From positions 248,001-312,000 of the forward strand of contig JADJOV010000002.1 in NCBI GenBank assembly GCA_016713585.1: a stretch of DNA of 64,000 bases, written 5' to 3'. Shown here one piece after another: positions 35,034-42,268 of the stretch (positions are counted from its first letter, which is position 1; the number at the start of each line of letters is the position of its first letter). The stretch is from Bdellovibrionales bacterium (GTDB taxonomy: Bacteria; Bdellovibrionota; Bdellovibrionia; Bdellovibrionales; Bdellovibrionaceae). The position numbers were made by a program, and so were the translations under genes. The notes beneath the pieces are model-generated. The model was not told the DNA's origin and searched no databases. It worked only from the letters and a program-made list of their open reading frames with translations.

Positions 35034-35605
35034 AGATTCCCCCTTGTTTCTGGACTCAATCTTTTTTTAGAAAATGTGTCCACTGAAACGGGGGAACTTC
35101 AGGCATCTAGTTTATCGAACGACATACGAACTTGGTCTCCGAAGTGGTGAAGCCTATGCACTGAAGAAACGCCATTTTAATTTGGAGACAAACCGTGTGA
35201 CGATCATTGAGTCCTACTGTTGGAAGGCAAAGACCGACAAGGTTCCAAAAAATCGAGAGTTCCGGGTCATTCCGTTGAACAAAGGTCTTCTTGATTTGCT
35301 ACGGCCGCGACTAGAATCCATTGGAGATGACGATCACGTTCTTCCGCGAATTCCCTCATGGAGACACGGCGAAGCCGCCAAAGTGCTGCGATCGTTTCAA
35401 CGACAATTCGGCATCAAAGAAACAAATTTTCACAGCCTTCGAGCGTCATTCATCACACATTTGATAAATGAGAATGTTCCGATCCCGCAAATTCAAGCAA
35501 TGGTTGGTCACGCTGACTTGGACACGACACAAAGGTACATCCGACTTGATCGAAAAGATTTGGACGGTGCCACCGATAGTCTCGATAGCTCGAAAAAAAA
35601 GATGA

Positions 35606-35965
35606 CTAGGACCGACCAGCCAGCTCCTCCGCAATCATTCTTATCAATCGTTGATCGCTCACAGACAATTTTGCAACCACCGCCCCTATGATCTCAATAT
35701 CAGTCTTCTCTGATTTGTATTCACGAACCAGTTCATAGAAGTATTTTTCAGAAATCCCGCCATAGACCTTTAAGAAGCGAGCCAAGGAATCGGCTCGCGG
35801 TGGATCTGTTCTGCCATTCTCAATCAATGAAATATAAGAATCAGATACGCCAACACGAACGCCGGCCTCACGCATGGACAGCTTGTGCTTCAACCTTAAT
35901 TGCTTCAGCACTTGGCCCTCGTTGGTCAGTATCACTTTGTAAGATCGTCCCTTGGCTTCCTTCAT
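35606..35965 (-). CDS. XRE-family regulator next to the integrase
   Basis: 119-aa protein with a Cro/C1 helix-turn-helix: LRLKHKLSMREAGVRVGVSD then SYISLIENGRTDPP (residues about 22-56). The C-terminal half (FYELVREYKSEKTDIEIIGA) is helical. It converges on the integrase and overlaps its 3' end by 86 bp. It is probably the island's repressor or a control gene. The 228 bp between it and ssrA holds the ssrA terminator and nothing else recognised. Confidence 0.75.
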   Translation of the reverse strand: MKEAKGRSYKVILTNEGQVLKQLRLKHKLSMREAGVRVGVSDSYISLIENGRTDPPRADSLARFLKVYGGISEKYFYELVREYKSEKTDIEIIGAVVAKLSVSDQRLIRMIAEELAGRS

Positions 35966-36162
35966 CTATTCACCTTCGCAAACGCTACGCGCTTAGTAAG
36001 CATATAGTTGGACATCAAGTCAGTTTTCATTAGGGCATCACGGACCAGATTAAATGAGGAACTCGCAGGAAATAAAATGATGTGCTTATCGAAATCAACT
36101 TACTGATTTCACGGATGAAGTTGGCATCTCTGGTATGTCTGAGGATATCGAAGGAAAAAACA

Positions 36163-36187
36163 GGCAACCCCTTGATCAGAGGTCACC
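36163..36187 (-). terminator. Terminator of ssrA
   Basis: On the minus strand GGTGACCTCT pairs with AGGGGTTGCC (ten pairs, three of them G-T) and is followed by TGTTTTTT. It begins 6 bases after the tmRNA CCA end, in the correct orientation. Confidence 0.65.
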
Positions 36188-36193
36188 GAAAAA

Positions 36194-36546
36194 TGGTGGA
36201 GGCGGGGGGAATTGAACCCCCGTCCGCAGGTGATTCGCGTGAAGGCGCTACATACTTAGTCGATATTTTGTTTTGGTCGCAGAGCTTCTATCGACAAAAT
36301 CTCTGCGACCTGTCCACCAGAATTTCTTAAGTCGAGGTGCTGGCGAAAACCACATCGACCGAGGTGACTAAATGTCGGAAGTTTAAAAGCCGTCACCGTT
36401 CTTATAAACTTCGCCTCGCACGACTAAGCGGCTAAAGGTTGTTGGTAATCGTTGCCAATTACATCATTGCCCGTTTTTATCGAGGTCCCCAGGCTCCCCG
36501 GTATGCTCCTTCAGTTTCACAACCCACGTCGAAGCCAGTCGCCCCC
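36194..36546 (-). ncRNA. ssrA: Transfer-messenger RNA (tmRNA)
   Basis: 353-nt tmRNA that rescues stalled ribosomes. The 5' end GGGGGCGACTGGCTTCGACG and the 3' end with T-arm GGGTTCAATTCCC and CCTCCACCA form the tRNA-like domain (GGGGGCG pairs with the CGCCTCC side). The tag frame at 36424-36456 reads GNDYQQPLAA then TAG. A GNDY start and LAA end are as known for Bdellovibrio-type tags. Pseudoknot-forming G/C segments lie between. The gene end is a common integration site and the neighbouring integrase fits that. Confidence 0.95.
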
Positions 36547-36736
36547 AAAGTGAATCAGTTACAAATAAAACAGTCCATAATGACCGGAATATTCTACATC
36601 GCAAGAAAATATTGTATCATACATAGAAAATCTCATGGGAACAATTTTACCTATTTACATACATTCACTCAGAAGGCCTTCGACCCCTATAACTTCAATA
36701 GACTATAAGCTCAATGATGGCTGGAAAAAGTAAGAG

Positions 36737-36766
36737 TTATCAACAGGATCCACATAGTTATCCACA
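36737..36766 (+). promoter_or_regulatory. Pair of DnaA-box-like 9-mers
   Basis: TTATCAACA (36737-36745) and TTATCCACA (36758-36766, exact consensus) lie 21 bp apart in the same orientation, between the ssrA promoter region and the TIGR02147 gene. They could allow DnaA-dependent regulation. Two boxes alone do not make an origin. The 36547-36820 gap otherwise holds no gene. Confidence 0.35.
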
Positions 36767-36820
36767 TTCAAAAGGTCCTGTTCACTGCCCTTTGCCCTTA
36801 TAATCGAATTGGAAGGAGAA

Positions 36821-37852
36821 TTATTGCGTGTGGTCAATAAAGATGCGGGCCGCATCTGAAGCAGCCTGCAACAATGATTCAACAGAACGTGTGTCGGTCA
36901 CTTCAGCCTGAGCCTCATTCTGAGCATCAGCATTTACAGCAGTAATCTTGTCCGTGACAGGAAACAGCTGAATATTCAGCTGATAAACACGTTCGCCAGC
37001 GGTCTTCATTCGAGCAATCGAAGTATCCTTGTGAATTGCTTTACGCATCTGCCTGAGTTTGAATTTGATTTCGGCAAATTCATCCTTGGTTAGATTCAAC
37101 GTCAAAGTTCCGAATTCTCGCTCTGTTGGGGCATCATGGTACAAGGACTCGAGTCCCAAATACATAAGTTGCGCCTGGAGTTTTCGTACCAATGCTACCG
37201 GAACATCTTCAGGGGTTTCTGAATGTGCTCTCCCCCTCCTCAAAAGCCCCCGTGAATCTCGGGATAGCTGACCTGAACCAAGTAGGCCACTAACAGCCTT
37301 CTCAATTTCATCCTCCGACGCTTTATCACGGAGAATAGCTCGAAGATCAGACATTCGAACCTGAGCTGAGGGTTGATCGACTACAGCAAGAATCACCCAG
37401 GCTGTCCAGTTAGGAATCTTTTCCCAGGCCCGACGATCAATCTGGCCACTTTTTAGCTTTTGTTCAACTCGAAACTCCGAAAGAGTTTTAAGAAAAATAT
37501 TTCGCTCTGAAGTGTCTTCAGACTGATTCATCCGAACCAGGATTCGAAACTCCTCAGTCTGATCCTTCGAAAGACTAAGTGCCCGACCAAATTTACCGAT
37601 CATATCTTCAGAAAGGTTTCTACGACCTTCAATGATCATCTTAAGATAATTCGGACTCTTAATGTTGGCCGCGGCCGAGAAAAATTGGTAATTATAGGGC
37701 CGAAGATCATTTTTACTTATTTTCTTCCGGTAAAGATAGAAGTCATTCAAGAATAACCTATAATTTAAATAATTACCTAACTCGGGCGCGAGAACAGCCT
37801 CGTTTTGATCCAATTGTGCAGGCTGAGCTTCCGAATTTTTTTGAATGTCCAT
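36821..37852 (-). CDS. TIGR02147-family protein (DUF4423-type)
   Basis: 343-aa protein of the family typical of Bdellovibrio and Fibrobacter: NYRLFLNDFYLYRKKISKND, FSAAANIKSPNYLKMIIEGR then RNLSEDMIGKFGRALSL (an HTH-like N-terminal part), and FGTLTLNLTKDEFAEIKFKL in the C-terminal domain. Function unproven; a regulatory role is suggested by the HTH-like segment. The ATG at 37852 is preferred, with GAGGAG 4 bases upstream. The 300 bp to 38160 holds short direct repeats (TTCCTGACTCA twice, TTGCCGAA twice) and no convincing gene. Confidence 0.8.
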   Translation of the reverse strand: MDIQKNSEAQPAQLDQNEAVLAPELGNYLNYRLFLNDFYLYRKKISKNDLRPYNYQFFSAAANIKSPNYLKMIIEGRRNLSEDMIGKFGRALSLSKDQTEEFRILVRMNQSEDTSERNIFLKTLSEFRVEQKLKSGQIDRRAWEKIPNWTAWVILAVVDQPSAQVRMSDLRAILRDKASEDEIEKAVSGLLGSGQLSRDSRGLLRRGRAHSETPEDVPVALVRKLQAQLMYLGLESLYHDAPTEREFGTLTLNLTKDEFAEIKFKLRQMRKAIHKDTSIARMKTAGERVYQLNIQLFPVTDKITAVNADAQNEAQAEVTDTRSVESLLQAASDAARIFIDHTQ

Positions 37853-38183
37853 CATACTCCTCAACAAAAACTTTGCTCTTATTATTTGAACCGACCGACC
37901 ATTCTTTGTCCATGACTTTGCTCGGCAAAATAAAAATGCTTATCCCCACCTTAATCACAGCAAACACTATGCCTACAATTCCTGAGGTCAGACTGACCCC
38001 ACCTAACACTCCTTCAGTAATCCTTGGCTGCCGCTCCGAGTCTAACGTGCTTTACCTATGGTTCCTGACTCACAAGTTCCTGACTCAAATTTACTTGCCG
38101 AAAGCTCCCTACCTACACAGCTCCTTGCCGAAGGGAGCCCGATGTGTAAAAAGTAACAAGTGCGTCACCACTTGATTTTCCAA

Positions 38184-38933
38184 ATGGATTTTAAATCTAG
38201 ATCTGATCTGTTCAGATATTTGGGCTTGGTTTTGGTTTTTGTTTTACCAGCCGCCCTCATCGCATTTTTCTGGATTGATCAGCCGCTCGCTCTGTGGATG
38301 CAGGATCCAGCGAGGCAGCTATTTTGGGTTTTCAACCGCGAAATTACTGAAATCGGGGCCGGTAGCCATTTTTTCGCCTTTTCTTTGACTAGTTACCTTT
38401 TACTTCGATTTGGGCTCAGGAAAAAAAATACCGAGGCTGGAATTTCGTGGTTTGGGCGAAAAGTCAATTTGGATTGGTTACAGGCCTGGTCAATTCACTT
38501 TTTTTTGGCTCTTTGTTTTTCAGGGACTATCGTACAATTGACAAAAATTTTAGTGGGCAGGCAACGACCACACAAATCTCAAATCTTTGAAAACCAGATC
38601 TATTCGCCCCTCAGTTTTCATTGGGATTGGCACTCGTTTCCCTCGGGGCATTCTCAAACTCTATTTACCGTTTTCGTTTTTCTGAGTCTTCTTTGGCCCA
38701 AGGCACGGTGGTTTATCTTTGCCACGATAACCTATCTTTGTCTCACGCGGGCCTTCACACAAGCTCACTTTCTGAGTGATGTTATTACCGGTGCCTTTTT
38801 CGGATATGCTGGCGCCCTTATCACTATCAATTTCTTTTCTTCTCGATCCCGGCTCTTGTTGGACGATCACTTCTGGATGGCTCCACAGGTAAGCTCAAAT
38901 TCAAAAAATTCGGAAGCAGTTGCTGGACCTTAA
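38184..38933 (+). CDS. PAP2-family membrane phosphatase
   Basis: About 249-aa integral membrane protein with the three PAP2 signatures: KILVGRQRP (KxxxxxxRP), SFPSGHSQT (PSGH) and TRAFTQAHFLSDV (SRxxxxxHxxxD). Five or six hydrophobic segments are visible. Such enzymes dephosphorylate lipid phosphates such as undecaprenyl pyrophosphate or phosphatidylglycerophosphate. The start is uncertain: ATG 38184 or GTG 38160. The 3' end overlaps the convergent YgjP-like gene by 107 bp. Confidence 0.85.
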   Translation: MDFKSRSDLFRYLGLVLVFVLPAALIAFFWIDQPLALWMQDPARQLFWVFNREITEIGAGSHFFAFSLTSYLLLRFGLRKKNTEAGISWFGRKVNLDWLQAWSIHFFLALCFSGTIVQLTKILVGRQRPHKSQIFENQIYSPLSFHWDWHSFPSGHSQTLFTVFVFLSLLWPKARWFIFATITYLCLTRAFTQAHFLSDVITGAFFGYAGALITINFFSSRSRLLLDDHFWMAPQVSSNSKNSEAVAGP

Positions 38934-39630
38934 GCGCCTTGCGCACTTCCTTATAATTTGGCACGAGGCACCCAACGGCCTCCCAAAAAGCTTTAGAGTG
39001 ATTAAAATGACGGAGATGAAGAAGCTCGTGTATCACCACATAATCAATTATTTCGTCTGAAAACACTATCATTCGCCAATTGAGCTGAATACTTCCTCTT
39101 GCTGAGCAGCTACCCCAACGAGTTTTTGGTTCAGTCCAACGCAAAAGCTTTGGGAATAAATCCATCTGCTTAGAAAAAAGATCTACCCGAGATTTCAAAA
39201 AGACCAAACTCGCTCGCTTGTAAAACTCACGCAATTTAGGGTGGAGAAACTGAAATTCAGAGGTAAAGACTTCCGCGCTCCAGCGCTCACGTGGAACATG
39301 GAGCAAAAGCTCAGAATCGGTTTGCGAAAAAAAATAGTCCGAATTAAGAGTAATAACTGGCTTGAGGCGATACAGGGCGCCCCGAAAGGGGAACTCTTGC
39401 TGAGCCATGAGGGGACGCTTGACATCTTTTGTGAGGCGGGCAAAGTTCGAATGATGTTTTTCGATCCACTTTCTCTTGAGGTTAAGAAAAGCTAAAATCT
39501 CATTTTGACTATCCATATAGCCAACTTTGATCCTCATTGGACGATCTGGATGCATAAAAAGAGAATATCCCTGCTGGAAGGCAGCTCGTTCAACCACGAC
39601 TTCCAGATTTTGGAATTTCAAAATTTCCAT
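38827..39630 (-). CDS. YgjP-like (DUF45) metallohydrolase
   Basis: 267-aa protein of the YgjP/DUF45 (WLM-like) family: TRWGSCSARGSIQLNWRMIV then DYVVIHELLHLRHFNHSKAF, with HELLH plus downstream His as zinc ligands near residues 207-220. Physiological substrate unknown. The last 35 residues lie in the overlap with the PAP2 gene and are probably a non-conserved tail. Confidence 0.85.
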   Translation of the reverse strand: MEILKFQNLEVVVERAAFQQGYSLFMHPDRPMRIKVGYMDSQNEILAFLNLKRKWIEKHHSNFARLTKDVKRPLMAQQEFPFRGALYRLKPVITLNSDYFFSQTDSELLLHVPRERWSAEVFTSEFQFLHPKLREFYKRASLVFLKSRVDLFSKQMDLFPKLLRWTEPKTRWGSCSARGSIQLNWRMIVFSDEIIDYVVIHELLHLRHFNHSKAFWEAVGCLVPNYKEVRKALKVQQLLPNFLNLSLPVEPSRSDRPTRAGIEKKRN

Positions 39631-39761
39631 GCGCTCCTCAAGAAGAAAAAGAATGACGAACCTTCACTTCCCAGTCAACAGGGAACTATGTAATAAGGAA
39701 GTATGCAGAACCCACCCAATCGAAAAATTCAAACTTCTTTTCTCTGAATCCAGAGACTGTC

Positions 39762-40667
39762 ATGCAAGCGACTGAATATGCGGGCTTTATGCCGACCGGA
39801 GAGTTCTCCCAACTTAACTCTTATGAAAATCGAGTTTTTGATATTCTTCTCGAAAACAAAGTGCGAGTCATTGCAAAGTTCTACCGGCCCGGCCGCTGGA
39901 CTCGGGCGGCAATTCTCGAGGAACATGAGTTTCTCGCAGCGCTCGCAGATGATCACTTAGCTGCGATCAGCCCGTTACGCCTCAAAGGCGGGTCGACCCT
40001 AATTGAGTTTGAAAAAATCTGGGTCGCTTTTTTCCCCAAAGTCCGGGGACGTCTTCCTCAGGAGTTTTTGGGACAAGAGCTTTCACAAATCGGTCGGATG
40101 CTAGCACAGCTTCATAATATTGGAAGTCTTCGCCCGGCCCACACTCGACCCACCATGGATTCAAGTTACCTCGGAGGTTGGAGACTCTCGATTTTTGCAG
40201 AATGGGTAACTCCAGAGGTCAGAGATCGCTACAACAACGCTGCTGCAGATATTTTAGAACTGAAAGATGAGTTTTTTGAACCAAGGGATTTTATTCGAAT
40301 TCATGGCGATTGCCATAAAGGCAATCTGCTTCATGACGGAAGTAACTTCTCGTTGATCGATTTTGATGATTTTTGCAACGGACCAGTGGTGCAAGATTTC
40401 TGGATGCTTCTGTCCGGAGACGCGGATACCATAGAATCTGAAAAACAACTTATCTTGAAAGGATATGAGGAGCTTCGTGAGTTCCCCAGTTATCAATGGA
40501 ACTGGGTTCCCTTACTTCGAGGACTTAGAATTATTTCCTATGCAGGCTGGATTGCGCGGCGTTGGTCCGACCCTAGTTTTCCACGGATTTTTCCGGAGTT
40601 TAATACGTACAAATATTGGGTCGAGGAAACAGAAGCCCTTGAAAAAATAGCTTGGAGTTGGACCTAG
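39762..40667 (+). CDS. srkA: SrkA/YihE-like protein kinase
   Basis: 301-aa kinase of the RdoA/YihE (stress response kinase A) group in the APH fold: NSYENRVFDILLENKVRVIA then KFYRPGRWTRAAILEEHEFL (nucleotide-binding Lys and Glu), FIRIHGDCHKGNLLHDGSNF (Brenner motif, catalytic Asp and Asn) and LIDFDDFCNGPVVQDFW (metal Asp). Family members phosphorylate Ser/Thr in the Cpx stress response of enterobacteria. Close to the E. coli length of 328 aa. Confidence 0.85.
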   Translation: MQATEYAGFMPTGEFSQLNSYENRVFDILLENKVRVIAKFYRPGRWTRAAILEEHEFLAALADDHLAAISPLRLKGGSTLIEFEKIWVAFFPKVRGRLPQEFLGQELSQIGRMLAQLHNIGSLRPAHTRPTMDSSYLGGWRLSIFAEWVTPEVRDRYNNAAADILELKDEFFEPRDFIRIHGDCHKGNLLHDGSNFSLIDFDDFCNGPVVQDFWMLLSGDADTIESEKQLILKGYEELREFPSYQWNWVPLLRGLRIISYAGWIARRWSDPSFPRIFPEFNTYKYWVEETEALEKIAWSWT

Positions 40668-40846
40668 GGTTTTTTGTAACGGCCTTTGATCCAATTGATT
40701 TTTGATACAAACATTTTTTGACACGAGGCTGAATGCTCAGAAAAAAGTGCAAACTTTCCGCGCCGAAGGATCGACAAAGGCGGTCAGTGAAAAGTATACT
40801 ATTTACTTGTTAAAAAATTGAACAAAAAAAGTGGAAGGTGCTGAAT

Positions 40847-42073
40847 ATGAATAAAATTAAAGTGGCGAATCCGGTTGTCGAGCTTGATGGCGATGAAATG
40901 ACGAGAATTATTTGGGCCTTTATTAAACAGAAATTAATATTGCCCTATTTGGATCTTGATATTAAGTATTTCGATCTAGGTCTGGAATCTCGCGACAGAA
41001 CTGGTGACCAAGTCACCGTGGATTCGGCTGAGGCAATCAAAAAATACAATGTGGGCATTAAATGCGCAACGATCACTCCTGATGAAGAGAGAGTGAAAGA
41101 GTTTAAACTCAAGCAAATGTGGAAATCACCTAATGGGACTATTCGAAATATTTTAGATGGCACCGTGTTTCGTGAGCCAATTCTTATGAAAAACGTTCCT
41201 CGCTTGGTTCCCGGTTGGACGAAGCCCATTGTTATTGGACGACATGCTTTTGGCGACCAATATAAAGCCACTGACTTCGTCGTTCCAGGAAAAGGGAAGT
41301 TAACGATTTCTTTTGAAGGCGAGAACGGCGAGAAAATATCTCATGAAGTTTTTAACTTTAAAGGCTCCGGTGTGGCTATGGCCATGTACAACACCGATGA
41401 ATCAATTCGGGGATTTGCTCGTTCATGTTTTAATATGGCGCTGACAAAAAAATGGCCTTTGTATTTTTCGTCGAAAAATACAATTCTCAAAAAATATGAC
41501 GGCCGGTTTAAAGATTTGTTTCAAGAAATTTATGAAAGAGAATTTAAACCTCAATTTTCTGAGGCTCAGATAACTTATGAACATCGTTTGATTGACGATA
41601 TGGTGGCGAGCTCCTTGAAATGGCCCGGGGCCTTTGTTTGGGCCTGTAAGAATTATGATGGAGATGTTCAATCAGATACGGTTGCCCAAGGCTTTGGATC
41701 TCTCGGTTTAATGACTTCGGTTCTTATCACTCCTGATGGAAAAACGATGGAGGCCGAGGCTGCCCACGGCACAGTGACCAGGCATTATCGAATGCATCAA
41801 CAGGGAAAGCCCACATCGACAAATCCAATTGCCTCGATTTATGCTTGGACCCGCGGGCTCGAGCATCGAGGTAAATTGGACGGCAATCCGGCCTTGATGC
41901 AGTTTGCAAAAACATTAGAGTCTGTTTGCGTCGAAACTGTAGAGTCTGGAAAAATGACCAAAGATTTGGCCGTCTGTATTTATGGTGAAAAAGTAACCGC
42001 CGATAAGTATCTAAATACAGAAATTTTTCTTGATGAAATTGACAAAAATCTTCAAAAGGCATTGATCCAATAG
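40847..42073 (+). CDS. icd: Isocitrate dehydrogenase (NADP), eukaryotic type
   Basis: 408-aa TCA-cycle enzyme converting isocitrate to 2-oxoglutarate and CO2. It begins KVANPVVELDGDEMTRIIWA and has KSPNGTIRNILDGTVFREPI (substrate loop), HAFGDQYKATDFV, and EAEAAHGTVTRHYR with the NADP-selecting region. This is the subfamily of mitochondrial/cytosolic IDH1-2, distinct from E. coli Icd. The ATG at 40847 follows GGAAGG. Intact, no indels. Confidence 0.95.
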   Translation: MNKIKVANPVVELDGDEMTRIIWAFIKQKLILPYLDLDIKYFDLGLESRDRTGDQVTVDSAEAIKKYNVGIKCATITPDEERVKEFKLKQMWKSPNGTIRNILDGTVFREPILMKNVPRLVPGWTKPIVIGRHAFGDQYKATDFVVPGKGKLTISFEGENGEKISHEVFNFKGSGVAMAMYNTDESIRGFARSCFNMALTKKWPLYFSSKNTILKKYDGRFKDLFQEIYEREFKPQFSEAQITYEHRLIDDMVASSLKWPGAFVWACKNYDGDVQSDTVAQGFGSLGLMTSVLITPDGKTMEAEAAHGTVTRHYRMHQQGKPTSTNPIASIYAWTRGLEHRGKLDGNPALMQFAKTLESVCVETVESGKMTKDLAVCIYGEKVTADKYLNTEIFLDEIDKNLQKALIQ

Positions 42074-42096
42074 GTTTTGACCCAATTGGTCAAAAC
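42074..42096 (+). terminator. Stem-loop after icd
   Basis: GTTTTGACC (42074-42082) and GGTCAAAAC (42088-42096) form a perfect 9-bp stem with a 5-nt loop directly after the icd stop. There is no T-run, so it may protect the mRNA end or terminate weakly. Confidence 0.5.
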
Positions 42097-42112
42097 TCTC
42101 TCCAGGTTCCCA

Positions 42113-42140
42113 TTGAACTCACTCTGAGCTTGGGTTAGAT
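42113..42140 (+). promoter_or_regulatory. Sigma-70-type promoter of the 4.5S RNA gene
   Basis: TTGAAC (42113-42118) and TTAGAT (42135-42140) are separated by 16 bp and end 8 bp before the first base of the RNA at 42149. Confidence 0.55.
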
Positions 42141-42148
42141 GGATAAAT

Positions 42149-42244
42149 GGCCAGGTTCCATACGATAGAGCTTTCAGCGAATTCCGCTAGATCCGGAAGG
42201 AAGCAACGGCAACTGCGAGACTATGTGATATGGAGTGCCTGGCC
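42149..42244 (+). ncRNA. ffs: 4.5S signal recognition particle RNA
   Basis: About 96-nt hairpin RNA that binds Ffh for co-translational targeting. The ends GGCCAGG and CCTGGCC pair. The conserved tetraloop and internal-loop region appears as TCCGGAAGGAAGCAACGGCA, close to the bacterial GGAAGGAAGCA signature. Located directly upstream of dnaX, an arrangement found in many bacteria. Confidence 0.92.
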
Positions 42245-42268
42245 ACTATTTTAAGTTTGAGGGATTTT

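Larger units (their letters stand above)
33841..35101 (-). mobile_element. IS3-family insertion sequence, copy 2 (full length)
   Basis: 1261 bp, same element as 24876-25949 but complete and inverted, with matching terminal inverted repeats and a 3-bp target duplication GGC. orfA (34746-35033, 95 aa) has the IS3 HTH (KAAEQLGVPVTTLYQW) and a coiled coil. orfB (33872-34737) has the DDE triad in WAGDITYI, LIAHSDRGSQYA and HVESFFHSLKTELV. orfB is broken by two single-base indels (near 34195 and 34475) that copy 1 does not have. An A-run near the orfA end (TTAAAAAAAGTG) suits programmed frameshifting. Confidence 0.92.
33280..35691 (+). pseudogene. int: Tyrosine recombinase/integrase, interrupted by an IS element
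   Basis: N-terminal arm and core-binding regions read from 33280 (ALAEYETASAHKLATSTLYT). The frame changes at A4 33631-33634 and continues as KSVSTKNNLAKFIRNVFEFQ up to the IS at 33841-35101. After it the catalytic domain resumes: LVYRTTYELGLRSGEAYALK (first Arg), FHSLRASFITHL (HxxR), GHADLDTTQRYI (His and Tyr nucleophile). Removing the IS and one GGC copy rejoins EADEKWHLVYRTTYELGLRS. Probably integrated the island at ssrA; now inactive through the IS. Confidence 0.85.
14602..36196. mobile_element. Putative ssrA-integrated genomic island (about 21.6 kb)
   Basis: Bounded on the right by the 3' end of ssrA and on the left by the similar AAAATGGTGGAGG site. It carries a tyrosine integrase, an excisionase-like gene, a primase, repeat-rich DNA, a serine recombinase, a type I restriction system and a PIN/ImmA module. 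Integrase next to the tmRNA 3' end is the classic layout of such islands. The integrase is interrupted by an IS element, so the island may be fixed. Boundaries are inferred from a 13-base identity only. Confidence 0.5.

Noticed and set aside
36737..36766. Chromosomal replication origin
   Set aside because: Only two DnaA boxes, no AT-rich unwinding region with more boxes, and no dnaA, dnaN or rpmH nearby.
37773..38009. Minus-strand hydrophobic 78-codon frame upstream of the TIGR02147 gene
   Set aside because: Overlaps the start of the TIGR02147 gene in another frame and lacks a ribosome site; probably chance.
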